64,000 nt of DNA, taken from assembly GCF_013141715.1 (NCBI RefSeq), contig NZ_WHOA01000065.1:19051-83050 (forward strand), written 5' to 3'. This stretch comes from Paenibacillus phytorum (lineage in GTDB: Bacteria > Bacillota > Bacilli > Paenibacillales > NBRC-103111). Numbering within the stretch: position 1 is the stretch's first letter; the number at the start of each line of letters is the position of its first letter. The notes under the pieces were generated by a model. The model was not told the DNA's origin. It did no database searches and was given only the letters and a program-made list of their open reading frames with translations. Positions 1 through 10,551 of the stretch are shown here, one piece after another. Both the position numbers and the translations under genes were made by a program.

Positions 1-3000
1 CCAATTACTTATAAGGCATATCCGGGTGAGACGGTAACAATCAGCGGCAGTGCACCTGTCACAGGCTGGACACTGGATTCGGGAAGCATCTACAAGGCGC
101 CGATGAACTGGGATCTAGGAGACGATAACCAGGTATTTGTAAGCGGTGAAATGATGCGTTTGGCTCAGTACCCAAATTGGACAAACGATTCAAATATTTT
201 TGATGTTGGGTTCGCGTCAATGAACAGCGGCAATGCTACTTCAATTACGCATTCTGCCATCAACAAGCCTGCCAACTACTGGGCTGGAGCTACTGTAATC
301 GTAAAAGGATGGTGGTCCACTCAATCAGCGAAAGTTACCAGTTCCAGTGGGTCGACAATAAATTTCAATAAACTTCCTTGGTCAGATCAATATACGAATC
401 CAAGTGCTGGCGTGAAGTATATGATTTCTGGAGTAAAAGGGGAGCTTGATAGACAAAGAGAATGGTATTATGACAAAAATACTGCAACACTGTATCTTTG
501 GGCGCCTGGCGGGGTTGATCCAAATACATTAATTGTAGAGGCGAAACAAAGAAAATACGCGGTAGATCTTACCGGACGTTCCTATATTAATATAGAGGGT
601 GTCAACATAATTGGCGCTTCCATAACAACAAAAAATGCAAGCTTTAATACAATTAAAGGGATTAACGCACAATATCTGTCTCACACTATTGGTCTTCAAA
701 CTGCGTATTCATATGACGATACAGGGATTGATTTATCTGGAAGCTACAACACTATAAGAGACAGCCAAATTGCATACAGCTCAGGAAATGGCGTTGTCAT
801 AAGAGGAAATAATAACAATGTTATCAATAATTTAATTCATGAAACCGACTATCTTGGGACTTATAACGCAAGTGTTTCATTGGCAGGCGGGAAACAACAC
901 TTAGTCTCATATAATACGTTCTACAACACCGGTAGAAGTATTATTGGAGGGGAGAAATTCTCAGATTCTATTATTGAATTTAACGATATGTCGCGCACTG
1001 GGATATTAAGCTATGATCTTGGTGGTGTATATTTTGCCCGTGTAGATGGAGGCAGTACGGAGATAAGGAATAACTGGATTCATGACATGGACAGTCAGCA
1101 TTGTAATGGTTGTGAGCTGGGGATTTACATTGATTCTAATACTCATAATTTTCTAATACATCACAATACGGTATGGAATGCTGCAACCAGCTACTACGTT
1201 GGCGGACGTGCTGATAATGTTCAAATCTATAATAATCAGGCGAAGCCAAAGATTATAGTAAACACTGGAGATTATAAGTACAACGATGAGGTTACAAATA
1301 ATATATCTGAGGGAGGCGTATCATTACAAAATGGTGCTTCATCTATTAGCGCTTTCATAGCTGGCAATGTAACGACAGGTTATAACCAGTCTGCTTTTGG
1401 AACTGCCGGTCATAATTTTACAAACCCACCAAACCCTATATTTGCACATTCTTTTCCGGAATTCAGTAACCGATCCCTCAACTACGGCTTTGAAGCCGAT
1501 CTTGAAGGATGGACCTTGACAGGAAACAGTAACGTCACTTATCATTTTGCCCCGATGCTTTCTCTTGGAGATCAATTTGCAACTACTAGAACTGCAGATG
1601 GCTCCGCTTTATTTGGCTCAGGACAAAATGGGATAGAGCAGGTTGTAACAGGATTGCAAGCCAATACGGTATATGAATTCTCAGGATGGGCTAAGGTTGC
1701 AACAGGTGAAGAAGCATGGCTGGGAGTAAAGAATTACGGCGCTTCTGATCGTCACTCTGTAGTAACCAATACCAGCAATGGTTGGAGACATGTACAAATT
1801 CAATTTACAACAGGTGCAAGTAATACAAGTGCAACTATTTATATGTTGAAAAATTCAACAGGTTCTGGTGCTGTTTATGGAGATGATATTGGCCTTAGAA
1901 AAGTCAGGTCTTCGGAGCTTCCTGACCCTAATAGGATTGAACAGTCTCAAATGACTGCAACAGCTTCCAGTCAGGAAACGGTTCAGGAAAATGATGCAGC
2001 ATCCAAGGCCATAGATGGTGACACATCGACAATTTGGCATACAAAATGGAATGGTTCTGATGCTCTTCCGCAATCCATCACTTTAAATCTCGGTGGAACT
2101 TACAACATTAACAAGTTAACTTATCTACCAAGACAGTCGGGTACTGGTGGAATTATTACGGGATATAAAGTGTATGTAAGTACTGACGGCACAACCTTTA
2201 CATCTGCTGGGAGCGGGACATGGTCATATGATAGTAGTCTGAAGACGGTAACTTTTCCAACAACAAGCGCATCGTATGTAAAACTTGAAGCTACTGCTAG
2301 CCCAACCTCATGGGCATCAGCTGCAGAGATTAATGTATTTAAAAGTACTACGCAAGTTGAAGTACCCACAGCGCCAACAGGATTGACGGCGACAGCGGGG
2401 GACGGCCAGGTGACTTTAAGCTGGAACGGTGTTACGGGAGCCGATACCTATAAGGTTTATCGAGGAACATCATCCGGCACGTATGATGCTACTGCAATTG
2501 CGACAGTAAGCGGGTCGACTACCAATTACACAGTAACGGGTCTGACTAACGCCACGATTTATTATTTCGCTGTTAAGGCAAGCAACACGGTAGGCGACAG
2601 CTCGTTTTCAACGGAAGCCAGTGCAGCTCCGCGAGCGATTTCAGGGAGCAGTAAAGTTGTAAATTCCGGATTTGAGACAGGTGACAAAACAGGATGGATT
2701 GGTTTTGGTACATGGTCTGTCGTAAACAGTAATCAGTATTCCGGAGCTTACAGCGCTCAGGTCAATGCTAATGCGTCTGCCGAACAATCTCTCACAGGAT
2801 TAAGCCCCAATACAACTTATGTGCTTAAGGCACGGGTGAAAGTTAGTAATTCAAGCAATCCGGTATTTCTAGGCGTCAAGGGGTATGGCGGCACGGAGAA
2901 GAATGTGAATATTACAGGAACAACATTTCAGCAGTATACGGTTACGTTTACCACTGGGGCGAGCAATACCAGTGCGGCCATTTACCTGTGGCGGAATGGA

Positions 3001-5214
3001 ACTGGCACCGGTTATGCCAATGGTGATGATTTTGAGGTGATTGGAGCACCCACAGCGCCAACAGGATTGACGGCGACAGCGGGGGACGGCCAGGTGACTT
3101 TAAGCTGGAACGGTATTACGGGAGCCGATAACTATAAGGTCTATCGAGGAACAACCTCCGGCACATATGATTCGACTGCAATAGCGACGGTAAGCGGGTC
3201 GACCACCAATTACACGGTAACGGGTCTGACTAACGCCACGATTTATTATTTCGCTGTTAAAGCAAGCAACACCGCAGGAGACAGCTCGTTCTCAACGGAA
3301 GCCAGTGCAGCTCCGAAAGCGGTATCATCCGTTACATCGATCTCAGTAAATGGCGCAGGTGGTGCAATCACGCTCTCCGTGAATGGTACGCTGCAAATGC
3401 AGGCCAACGTACTCCCTTCAGATTCAAACAGCAGAGTAACATGGAACGTCTTCGAGGCTGATGGTATCACAGCAACGGATAAAGCAACTATAAATGCCAA
3501 TGGATTACTAACGGCAATAAGAGGAGGTACAGTAAAAGTAGTCGCAGCGGCTACTGACGGCAGTGGCGTACAAGGATCAACATCGATTAAGATTGAATCC
3601 GACCAGATGGACGTAGCATTGGATAAAGCGAATCTTGCAATCGGCTTCGAGGAGGGAGACAGCGAAGTAGGTGTAACGAAAAACATTCATTTGATAACGA
3701 GCGGTGCGAACGGGACAATAATTACTTGGAGCAGTGACACTACATCTGTCATCGACGCGAACGGTAAGGTAACCCGCCCGTTATCGTCCGAATCTGATGC
3801 GACTGTAAGGCTATCAGCAACGATCACCAAAGGTACTGTTTCGGACACAAGGACGTTCGTACTTAACGTATTAAAGGGGGTTCCTCCGGTCGACGCCGTG
3901 TTGTCTGCAGACATTACAGCACCAACCAATAGGGACGTTACCGTTACAATCAGCTATCCGTCCGATGCGACGGTGAAGGAATACAAAGTAGGCGGTAACG
4001 GCACATGGACAGCGTACACCAAACCGGTGGTTGTATCCGCCAACGATACCGTGTATGCACAGAGCAAGGACGCAGCAGGCAACGTATCGAATGTGACCAG
4101 CTATACGGTCAGCAACATCGACAAGACGCCTCCAGCTGACGCAACGTTATCAGCTGACGTTACAGCGCCAACCAATAGGGACGTTATTGTAACAATTAGC
4201 TATCCGGACGACGCAGCGGTAATGGAGTACAAGGTAGGAGATAACGGCGCATGGACGGCATACGGCGCTCCAGTGGTTATCTCCGAAAACAGCACGGTAT
4301 ATGCAAGAGGAACGGATGCTGCGGGCAATGTGTCGAATGAGACGAACTGCACGGTCAGCAATATCGATCACATAGCACCTATCGATGCAACCTTGGCTGT
4401 AGATACAACAGCGCCGACCAACCAAGGCGTCACCGTAATGATCAGCTACCCGGCAGACGCTTCGTTGATGGAATATAAAGTGGGAGTAAGCGGCGCGTGG
4501 ACATCATACACCGCTCCAGTGGTTGTTTCTGACAATGACACCGTGTATGCAAGAGGAATTAATGCAGTAGGAAATGTATCGAATGTAACCGGCATTACGG
4601 TAAGCAACATTCATAAGATAGCTCCTGTAACCACCGCAACGTTAAGTCCGGCTGCGCCTAACGGCAAGAACAGCTGGTACACAACGGATGTGACCGTAAG
4701 CTTATCCGTAAGCGCCAGTGTTTATGGAGGCTCCGTAACAACGGAATACCAAGTGAATGACGGTCAATGGATCATATACACCGGCTCCATTCCAGCTTTC
4801 GGTGACGGAACTTATAAGCTCGGATACCGCAGCAAGGATCAGGCAGGCAATGTAGAACAACTCAAAACCGTCGAATTTAAAGTTGACAAGACAGCTTCAG
4901 CGCTTTCCGTCCAGTTGGATAAGACGTCGATTTGGCCAGCGAATCATAAAATGGTTACGATCAATACCACGCTGAATTCTAGTGATGCTACATCGGGCGT
5001 TGAATCCGTGGTATTAACGTCCATCACCAGCAATCAACTAGATAGCGGTCAAAGCGACATCCAGGCCAATTTCGGCACAGCGGCCACTTCCTTTAGCTTA
5101 CGAGCCGAAAAATCACGCATCTATACCATCACGTATACAGCTACCGATAAAGCGGGGAACAAAACGGTTGAATCTGTGACCGTCACAGTACCTCATGATC
5201 AATCCAGCAATTAG
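1..5214 (+). CDS. Secreted parallel beta-helix, multi-domain protein (5' end outside window)
   Basis: The frame is open from base 1, so the start lies upstream. About 1737 residues are visible. Order by nucleotide: right-handed beta-helix with N- and H-rich coils (to about 1470), a CBM4/9-like jelly-roll (1480-1900), an F5/8-type-C/CBM32-like domain (1935-2345), fibronectin III (2368-2640), a second jelly-roll (2650-3045), a second FN3 almost identical in DNA to the first (3052-3320), a Big_2-like and an atrophied Ig-like domain (3325-3870), three tandem Ig-like repeats of about 80 residues (3895-4614), an OmpL47-like Ig module (4624-4890) and a terminal domain. The terminal domain recurs in the protein at 20715-23339. 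Beta-helix proteins of this kind are often polysaccharide lyases, glycosidases or epimerases; no catalytic residue was assigned. There is no LPXTG or SLH anchor at the C-terminus. The function, an extracellular polysaccharide-active enzyme, is inferred. Confidence 0.85.
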   Translation, partial: PITYKAYPGETVTISGSAPVTGWTLDSGSIYKAPMNWDLGDDNQVFVSGEMMRLAQYPNWTNDSNIFDVGFASMNSGNATSITHSAINKPANYWAGATVIVKGWWSTQSAKVTSSSGSTINFNKLPWSDQYTNPSAGVKYMISGVKGELDRQREWYYDKNTATLYLWAPGGVDPNTLIVEAKQRKYAVDLTGRSYINIEGVNIIGASITTKNASFNTIKGINAQYLSHTIGLQTAYSYDDTGIDLSGSYNTIRDSQIAYSSGNGVVIRGNNNNVINNLIHETDYLGTYNASVSLAGGKQHLVSYNTFYNTGRSIIGGEKFSDSIIEFNDMSRTGILSYDLGGVYFARVDGGSTEIRNNWIHDMDSQHCNGCELGIYIDSNTHNFLIHHNTVWNAATSYYVGGRADNVQIYNNQAKPKIIVNTGDYKYNDEVTNNISEGGVSLQNGASSISAFIAGNVTTGYNQSAFGTAGHNFTNPPNPIFAHSFPEFSNRSLNYGFEADLEGWTLTGNSNVTYHFAPMLSLGDQFATTRTADGSALFGSGQNGIEQVVTGLQANTVYEFSGWAKVATGEEAWLGVKNYGASDRHSVVTNTSNGWRHVQIQFTTGASNTSATIYMLKNSTGSGAVYGDDIGLRKVRSSELPDPNRIEQSQMTATASSQETVQENDAASKAIDGDTSTIWHTKWNGSDALPQSITLNLGGTYNINKLTYLPRQSGTGGIITGYKVYVSTDGTTFTSAGSGTWSYDSSLKTVTFPTTSASYVKLEATASPTSWASAAEINVFKSTTQVEVPTAPTGLTATAGDGQVTLSWNGVTGADTYKVYRGTSSGTYDATAIATVSGSTTNYTVTGLTNATIYYFAVKASNTVGDSSFSTEASAAPRAISGSSKVVNSGFETGDKTGWIGFGTWSVVNSNQYSGAYSAQVNANASAEQSLTGLSPNTTYVLKARVKVSNSSNPVFLGVKGYGGTEKNVNITGTTFQQYTVTFTTGASNTSAAIYLWRNGTGTGYANGDDFEVIGAPTAPTGLTATAGDGQVTLSWNGITGADNYKVYRGTTSGTYDSTAIATVSGSTTNYTVTGLTNATIYYFAVKASNTAGDSSFSTEASAAPKAVSSVTSISVNGAGGAITLSVNGTLQMQANVLPSDSNSRVTWNVFEADGITATDKATINANGLLTAIRGGTVKVVAAATDGSGVQGSTSIKIESDQMDVALDKANLAIGFEEGDSEVGVTKNIHLITSGANGTIITWSSDTTSVIDANGKVTRPLSSESDATVRLSATITKGTVSDTRTFVLNVLKGVPPVDAVLSADITAPTNRDVTVTISYPSDATVKEYKVGGNGTWTAYTKPVVVSANDTVYAQSKDAAGNVSNVTSYTVSNIDKTPPADATLSADVTAPTNRDVIVTISYPDDAAVMEYKVGDNGAWTAYGAPVVISENSTVYARGTDAAGNVSNETNCTVSNIDHIAPIDATLAVDTTAPTNQGVTVMISYPADASLMEYKVGVSGAWTSYTAPVVVSDNDTVYARGINAVGNVSNVTGITVSNIHKIAPVTTATLSPAAPNGKNSWYTTDVTVSLSVSASVYGGSVTTEYQVNDGQWIIYTGSIPAFGDGTYKLGYRSKDQAGNVEQLKTVEFKVDKTASALSVQLDKTSIWPANHKMVTINTTLNSSDATSGVESVVLTSITSNQLDSGQSDIQANFGTAATSFSLRAEKSRIYTITYTATDKAGNKTVESVTVTVPHDQSSN

Positions 5215-5312
5215 TAAGAAAAAATAACATTACAGGAGGAAGGCATTAGCGCCTACCTCCTAGATGTTATCCTAATTAATCGATTATTAAATTTGTAGGT
5301 TCAAAAACAGAG

Positions 5313-5350
5313 AACACGGAACCCAATAGGGGATATCGTGTTTTTTGTTT
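5313..5350 (+). terminator. Rho-independent terminator of the beta-helix gene
   Basis: The arms AACACG and CGTGTT enclose an inner ACCC/GGGG pairing and are followed directly by TTTTTTGTTTTT. It lies about 100 bp after the stop codon of the giant secreted protein. Confidence 0.7.
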
Positions 5351-5490
5351 TTAGGATTGGATGTGACCTTAGGATTCTACCCAGGATGGGATTTTGCGTA
5401 ATGCATGCTTAGGCCCAGTTCTGCTATCATAGACGATTCCTCCGGTAAGGAAACTTGGAGCATTTAGGCTTGGGGTAAGGAACTATCGAA

Positions 5491-5700
5491 TTGTGACAAT
5501 AATAAGTACAGAGAAATACTGTTTGTGACAATTCTCATTACAAAGAGTGCCAAATAGACATTACAAAATACCCCAAAATGAGGTGTTTTCAATGACAAAG
5601 TGAATTACAACTCACACCTGTCATTGTTGTGAGTTGTAATTCAGTTTGTCACCGTTTGTAATTAATTTTGTCATAGAGTTGTAACGAAGATTTGTCACAA
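5491..5700. repeat. 210-bp element with terminal and internal inverted repeats (mini-transposon-like)
   Basis: The 9-bp ends are exact inverted repeats: TTGTGACAA at 5491-5499 and TTGTCACAA at 5692-5700. An internal inverted repeat of 23 bp with one mismatch lies at 5593-5615 and 5629-5651. The right half carries TGT(C/A)A motifs at 5635, 5647, 5657, 5669, 5680 and 5693, spaced 10-13 bp, all in one direction. The left half carries the opposite orientation. Oriented clusters of TGTCA-type sites recall the ends of transposons that use DDE transposases of the Mu/Tn7/Tn552 group. No ORF lies inside and no target-site duplication is visible. Its identity as a non-autonomous mobile element is inferred. 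Confidence 0.45.
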
Positions 5701-5709
5701 CTAAGTCAG

Positions 5710-5748
5710 TCCCGATGTGGCACAAGCCTTGATACATCGGGATTTTTT
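5710..5748 (+). terminator. Terminator-like hairpin next to the 210-bp element
   Basis: The arms TCCCGATGT (5710-5718) and ACATCGGGA (5734-5742) are a perfect 9-bp pair followed by TTTTTT. No gene on the plus strand ends directly before it, so it may be a leftover of a lost gene. Confidence 0.6.
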
Positions 5749-5869
5749 ATGACCATTTGTGGAGAGAGTTTTTAATAGCGTATTACCTTGTTGAAAATTA
5801 CTTTAAAATTTGGCCTCTAAATCTCTGTAATAAACGTTGTCATAATTCGTATCGATTTGGAGGTTTTTT

Positions 5870-5986
5870 TTGAATGTCATTGGGGATAACGTAAGACGAC
5901 TCAGAAAAATACATAACCTTAATCAAATAGAATTTGCTAAGTTAATTGGAGTTTCCCAAGGTAGTTTAAGTGAGCATGTCGGCTAG
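5870..5986 (+). pseudogene. Truncated XRE-family (HTH_3) regulator
   Basis: A TTG start with TGGAGG six bases upstream opens a 38-residue frame. It reads as the N-terminal helix-turn-helix of XRE/Cro regulators: G-DNVRRLRK, then LNQIEFAKLIGVSQGSLSE. The frame ends at TAG where the third and fourth helices (usually beginning with an E-x-G) should follow, and no other frame continues the domain. A hairpin terminator follows at 6067. I read it as the remnant of a regulator broken near the adjacent repeat element. A functional 38-aa product is possible but unlikely. Confidence 0.6.
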
Positions 5987-6066
5987 ATTTTTATGTCGTA
6001 CAAACAAGCCCCTAGGATATTCAACAAATATATTCTTTAATAAACAGTAGATATTAAACTAAAATG

Positions 6067-6101
6067 AAACCCTTAAAGTAATTCACTTTAAGGGTTTTTA
6101 G
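6067..6101 (+). terminator. Rho-independent terminator
   Basis: The 13-bp perfect arms AAACCCTTAAAGT and ACTTTAAGGGTTT surround a 5-nt loop and are followed by a T-run. It lies downstream of the truncated XRE gene. Confidence 0.8.
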
Positions 6102-6274
6102 TTGTTAATTCGTACTAAGAAATTTTATTATTTTTCTTCCTACCCGGAACAACAGCATAGAAAAAGGCTGCTACTCGAGTCAAGCCTTTCGCTCACCGAG
6201 GGACGGGCAGTTTAGTGGAATAGATTGTGGTAAAATATTGTTGATAATATCCTTTTGGATTGGGTAGGGGGATA

Positions 6275-6880
6275 ATGAGTGATTTGCATGAACAAATTCA
6301 AAAAGGACTATATTGCGACCTCTCAGTAAAGGATGAATTAAACAAATACAATGGGAACGGTGATAACATGGAGAAGGAAAACACAAAGGATTTAAAAGAT
6401 TACGCAGGACGAATTCAACGATTGGTTGAAAATTTTCAAAGCAATATACATGAACATTTAAACGAAGATTATGCAAAATCAACAAAATGGTCAGATAAAC
6501 TTGCTGATAATGTAGCGGAGTTTGTTGGAAGTTGGAAATTTATTAATATTTTCATTGTATTTTTGGTAGCATGGGTTATCTTAAACACATTGGCGATCAC
6601 AAAGGTCATTCATTTTGATGAACCTCCTTTTATTTTGTTAAATCTTTTATTATCCTTTCTTGCTGGATTCCAAGCTCCAATTATCATGATGAGTCAGAAT
6701 AGACAGTCAGCAAGAGACAAACAAGAAGCTATAATTGATTTTGCAATCAACTATAAAGCAGAGCAAGAAATTGATGATATGCAGGGTCATCTGCATAGAC
6801 TTGAGGCAGATTTTGCTGAGTTTAGGAATGAAGTGAAGGAAGATTTGGCTGAGATTAAAAAGCTTTTACAGGGGAAATAA
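6275..6880 (+). CDS. DUF1003 family membrane protein
   Basis: About 201 residues. The core matches DUF1003 as I know it: a 'GSWKF' entry, two adjacent transmembrane segments (about residues 88-110 and 116-138 of the form with a TTG start at 6260), then QAPIIMMSQNRQ and a charged C-terminal helix that looks like a coiled coil. The N-terminal 60 residues are hydrophilic. The family sits in the cytoplasmic membrane and has no established biochemical role. The ATG at 6275 was preferred over the TTG at 6260 because AGGGGG lies just upstream, though the 3-nt spacing is short. The gene stands alone. Confidence 0.8.
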   Translation: MSDLHEQIQKGLYCDLSVKDELNKYNGNGDNMEKENTKDLKDYAGRIQRLVENFQSNIHEHLNEDYAKSTKWSDKLADNVAEFVGSWKFINIFIVFLVAWVILNTLAITKVIHFDEPPFILLNLLLSFLAGFQAPIIMMSQNRQSARDKQEAIIDFAINYKAEQEIDDMQGHLHRLEADFAEFRNEVKEDLAEIKKLLQGK

Positions 6881-7055
6881 TAAAACTTTTTAAGAGGAAT
6901 ACCGAGGAAGTAACGGGCAGAAATAGTGAGTTAAATATTGCAAGAAATTTACTCAGCAGATATTTCTCAGTACAAATTGCCCCATAAATTCAATGACTTT
7001 TGGATATACTGGATTTACAAGTGGTGTAATCCGAATGTTATCAATCTGTATATAT

Positions 7056-7092
7056 AAAAAAAGGCCCAAGCTTATTTAAACAAGCTTGGGGC
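7056..7092 (-). terminator. Terminator of the phosphodiester glycosidase gene
   Basis: CCCAAGCTT (7065-7073) pairs with AAGCTTGGG (7082-7090). Read on the minus strand, a T-run (plus-strand A-run 7056-7062) follows the stem directly. It lies just after the stop of the minus-strand gene ending at 7099. Confidence 0.85.
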
Positions 7093-7098
7093 TTGATA

Positions 7099-8457
7099 TT
7101 ATTTATTTTTTCCCGACGGCGTACCTGTTGGCGTTTCCCCTGGAGTAGCGCCTGGTGTTGGCGATACGGAGGGCCTGCCAGTTGGAGTAACGGCTGGCGT
7201 TGGCGAAACGGTAGGTTTGACTGATGGTGTTACGCCAGGCGAAGGCGCCAAGCTTCCTTCTGGCGATGGAGACGGCGTCTCGATTACGCCAGGCGTTTGT
7301 GTGGGCTCAGGTGTTCTTGTAGCAGAAGCCTTGGCATTTGGAGTAGACGTTGTTTTGGGTTTATTGGAATGCTGCTTTTGCATGTCCGCAATATAACCCG
7401 GATTGTCGTAAGCACCGCCCGGATCAATCTTCGTCAAACCATCCCAGATATTCGGAACTTGAATCTTATCCGGATGTTCAAAGACGAGCAGGGCTGAAGG
7501 CAGTCTGCGTTCGCCATATTTACTGGACGGCTTAGTAATGAGTTGTCCGTTTACAACCATCTCGGAGGAAGCGCCACCGTCTAGGAAGCCAGCGTTAATA
7601 CATCCCTCTGCCAGCAACAAATCCTGTACTTCCTTCAGCGTCGCTCCTATACTGTAAGGAGGTTGACGCCCGTCGATGACCACGAGAATGATGACGCCGT
7701 CAGCACGTTGACCAATGGCTGTCCGCGGGTTGAGACCATCTCCTTCGATCGGTAAAGCTTTACCGTTCGCAATCACGCGCGGATAGAACGACACTGCATC
7801 TGTAACGTGCATCTGCAATAGTTGGTCAATCGGATATTTACCTATAACGAGCTTTCCTTCTTTAGTGAAGGCAACTACGTGCTGTGGAACGGTTCCGTCC
7901 ACGCCAGTGTACAGTATTTTGCCTCCTGACATTATGACGCCGACCGGAGCAAAACCGTTGCCAAGCCCTTGCGGATCGTCGAAGCCGCCGCCGTTCACTC
8001 CGGCAATCGCGCCCGTTCGCTGTACCATGGAAGTTATGCGTTCTCCTTGGCCTACCGTGTTGGGTACGACAACTCGCAGAGCTCGCGGGTCGTAGACATA
8101 CATTTTTTTGCCAACCCAACCATGACCTGAGATGTCTTCGACTTTAGTTAATTCACCTTCATGTTTGCGGATCGTAATTGCGCTCAAATCCTGCGCTTCT
8201 TTGGCGTTTGCATCGCTCATTAAGCCTATCGCGTTGATCATTTCATCGCGTTTCTTGGCACCGACGAAGATCCAAGCCCAGTCGCGGTGTTGCGTTTCGA
8301 TGACAGTATTAGCCAAAAACATGCGGATATTCGTCCCTAGTGGAGTCAAATATAGGAAGCTAGAGCTAAGGAATCCAAACAGCGCGACAGCGCCCAAAAT
8401 TCGCTTCAGCCAGCTCCAGCCCTGTATTTGTTTATACGTAGTTGTTGCAATATTCAT
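7099..8457 (-). CDS. Phosphodiester glycosidase (NAGPA/DUF2233) family exoprotein
   Basis: 452 residues. One N-terminal transmembrane or signal-anchor segment (about 18-40) is followed by an extracytoplasmic phosphodiester glycosidase domain. Recognisable pieces are GVNGGGFDDPQG, NPRTAIGQRADG and FLDGGASSEMVVNG, the hallmarks of the NAGPA fold that removes terminal N-acetylglucosamine from phosphodiesters and acts on wall polymers in bacteria. The last 85 residues are a low-complexity Pro/Thr/Ser linker, probably wall-spanning. The ATG has an AGGAGG 8 nt upstream on the minus strand. The gene is monocistronic with its own terminator. The natural substrate is unknown. Confidence 0.85.
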   Translation of the reverse strand: MNIATTTYKQIQGWSWLKRILGAVALFGFLSSSFLYLTPLGTNIRMFLANTVIETQHRDWAWIFVGAKKRDEMINAIGLMSDANAKEAQDLSAITIRKHEGELTKVEDISGHGWVGKKMYVYDPRALRVVVPNTVGQGERITSMVQRTGAIAGVNGGGFDDPQGLGNGFAPVGVIMSGGKILYTGVDGTVPQHVVAFTKEGKLVIGKYPIDQLLQMHVTDAVSFYPRVIANGKALPIEGDGLNPRTAIGQRADGVIILVVIDGRQPPYSIGATLKEVQDLLLAEGCINAGFLDGGASSEMVVNGQLITKPSSKYGERRLPSALLVFEHPDKIQVPNIWDGLTKIDPGGAYDNPGYIADMQKQHSNKPKTTSTPNAKASATRTPEPTQTPGVIETPSPSPEGSLAPSPGVTPSVKPTVSPTPAVTPTGRPSVSPTPGATPGETPTGTPSGKNK

Positions 8458-8820
8458 GGTAACTCCTCCTATTCTATCGATTTATGCCTCTTCTATCTTT
8501 CTAAAAAATCTCACTAATGAAATGTTAACTTCAGCAAGCCAAATTACATTTTAGCACTCCGTTATTTTAATGACATTGGTATTTTTTTGGAATAATAGTA
8601 CTCGGGCTGCTGATGAAACGTTGAAAAGTATCGTGGCCATGCATATGAATAAGTAAAGGACAGACCGAATTTAATCATTCGTCTGTCCTTTTTATTTATC
8701 AATAAATTATTTGCGAAAATTAATTTAACTTTAATTCGAGTTTAATTTAGTTATGTTATGTTAGGGGTTAGGAGTGGGCTCATCTATGCGCTTATATAAG
8801 AAAATGAGGAGGGCTACAAC
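8458..8820. other. Intergenic stretch between divergent envelope genes
   Basis: It holds the upstream regions of the glycosidase (minus) and SLH (plus) genes. A 28-codon frame at 8570-8656 (M-T-L-V-F-F-W start, H-M-N-K end) runs straight into the terminator at 8655. It has no visible ribosome binding site and may be the tail of a lost gene. Confidence 0.4.
8655..8692 (+). terminator. Strong rho-independent terminator
   Basis: AAAGGACAGAC and GTCTGTCCTTT, extended by CGAAT/ATTCG in the loop, are followed by TTTTT. The only plus-strand frame before it is the 28-codon one at 8570. Confidence 0.75.
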
Positions 8821-10497
8821 ATGAAGAAACTAGGTCTAATCGCATCTATGGTCAGCCTGATCTCTCTTTGGAACGTAACGGGAGCTTCCGCCAGTAGTTT
8901 TGCCGATGTCTCTAGTTCAAGTCCCTATATATCCTATATCAATGATCTTGGGCGGTTAGGTGTCACGGACGGTGTTGCGCCGGAGCAGTTCGGTCCGTCT
9001 AAGACGCTGACTCGCGCACAGTTCGCTAAGTTTGTGGCAGTTGCTTTTCAGTTGAAGGATGACGGTTCGTCTGTACCTTTTCAAGATATTCAAAGTCATT
9101 GGGCTGCTCCGTATGTACGCGCGGCTTATCAAGCAGGGATCATTGAGGGTACGAGCGCTAGCACCTTCACACCCGAACAGCCGGTGAAACGGGAAGAAGC
9201 TGCCACAATGATATGGCGGTTAGCCCAAAGTAGAGGCATCGCCGCACCCGCTGCTCTTAAGTTTCAAGACTCGCCCGATGCATGGGCGGTCCCTGCGGTT
9301 AGCGGTGTACTGTCTAAAGGCTGGTATGCTATTGATGCCCGTAAATCAGGGGAAAGTTGGTCTTACCGTCCGCGCGACAATATGACAAGACAGGAAATGG
9401 CTGCTTTGCTAGCCCAATCTATGAAGGATGTGCCGGATAGCACTTGGACGTCAATTGCTTCAGATACGGGGACAACACAGGAGGCTGCTTTACCATCATG
9501 GCAGCAATCGCTCAAGGACCATTTGCTGAATCAAGAAACTGATTTTCAAATTACATTAGACGATCCGAACGAATTCCAACAGATTAAAAGCTATGTCAAT
9601 GCATTGCTAGCGGACAATGATTACTTGCATTATATTTATAATGGCCTGAATTATGAATATGACGGTGTAGCGACGGTTACGTTCAAACTCTCCTATTTGG
9701 AGTCTAAAGTGCAAACGGATTATGTTTCCGAACAGGCTAAGACTATAGTAGCTTCAATCATCCATGCCGGGATGAACGATTTCGAGAAGGAGAAGGCCGT
9801 GCATGATTACGTGATCTCCCACCTGGCTTATGATCAATCTTTGGTCGAACATACAGCATACGGCGGATTGACTAAAGGCACAACCGTCTGTCAAGGATAT
9901 GCTTTGCTCACATATCGGTTGCTTACCGAGGCTGGCATCCCGAATAAAATTGTGGAAGGCCATGCCGGAGGCCAACTGCATACATGGAATTTGGTCAAGC
10001 TTGACGGTAATTGGTACCATCTGGATACGACATGGGATGATCCTGTTCCTGATGTGAAAGGTAGACTGATGTATCATTACTTTAATTTGACAGATGCTCA
10101 AATGAAGCACGATCATACATGGACAGGGACTTACCCGGCTGCGTCTCAAGATTTTATTCAAGCGCTGGGACAAGAAGTACAGTCGGGCGCTATGGATGCA
10201 GCCGCTTCTCAAGCATTGCTGAGTTCTACAGGACTCTCCGGAGAGACGGCTGAGAACACGGCCGATTCCATATCCGCGGTTCAGGCCTTACTTCAAGGAG
10301 GGATTTCAGCCCGGCAGAGCCAGATCACTTTTCGTTATAAAAGCTCTTTAGGGAGTGCGCAGTCCGTTATGAAAGCTGCGCTAACCAATGGTATAGTAAT
10401 GAATAACAACGTTGGAAGAGTGACCTACGAATTTGGTGCTGATACTAGGTTAACAGGCTATACCACACTAACAGTAAATGTCACTTATGGATCATAG
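8821..10497 (+). CDS. S-layer-homology protein with transglutaminase-like domain
   Basis: 558 residues with a Sec signal peptide (about 1-24, A-S-A end). Three SLH repeats (about 25-205) would bind secondary wall polymer and hold the protein at the surface. The middle carries a transglutaminase-like/cysteine protease core (about 310-430) with a complete catalytic triad: C357 in TTVCQGYA, H387 in LHTWN and D402 in LDTTWDD. The C-terminal 120 residues are unassigned. AGGAGG lies 8 nt before the ATG. Bacterial members act as proteases or amidases, or crosslink proteins; which applies here cannot be told. The polysaccharide deacetylase follows after about 55 bp. Confidence 0.88.
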   Translation: MKKLGLIASMVSLISLWNVTGASASSFADVSSSSPYISYINDLGRLGVTDGVAPEQFGPSKTLTRAQFAKFVAVAFQLKDDGSSVPFQDIQSHWAAPYVRAAYQAGIIEGTSASTFTPEQPVKREEAATMIWRLAQSRGIAAPAALKFQDSPDAWAVPAVSGVLSKGWYAIDARKSGESWSYRPRDNMTRQEMAALLAQSMKDVPDSTWTSIASDTGTTQEAALPSWQQSLKDHLLNQETDFQITLDDPNEFQQIKSYVNALLADNDYLHYIYNGLNYEYDGVATVTFKLSYLESKVQTDYVSEQAKTIVASIIHAGMNDFEKEKAVHDYVISHLAYDQSLVEHTAYGGLTKGTTVCQGYALLTYRLLTEAGIPNKIVEGHAGGQLHTWNLVKLDGNWYHLDTTWDDPVPDVKGRLMYHYFNLTDAQMKHDHTWTGTYPAASQDFIQALGQEVQSGAMDAAASQALLSSTGLSGETAENTADSISAVQALLQGGISARQSQITFRYKSSLGSAQSVMKAALTNGIVMNNNVGRVTYEFGADTRLTGYTTLTVNVTYGS

Positions 10498-10551
10498 AAT
10501 GGGCTTTTCTCAAATATAATTTACAGCCAATATTACATGGGTAGGTTGAAT

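Noticed and set aside
1..102. Translation start at the ATG at 103
   Set aside because: The frame is open from base 1 and the residues before the ATG read as continuous beta-helix-entry sequence, so the true start is upstream of the window.
3246..3929. Minus-strand open frames inside the beta-helix protein gene
   Set aside because: They mirror the repeated Ig/FN3 coding sequence, lack ribosome binding sites and give low-complexity products.
5480..5712. Target-site duplication around the 210-bp element
   Set aside because: Flanking bases (TCGAA left, CTAAG right, and shifted versions) do not match.
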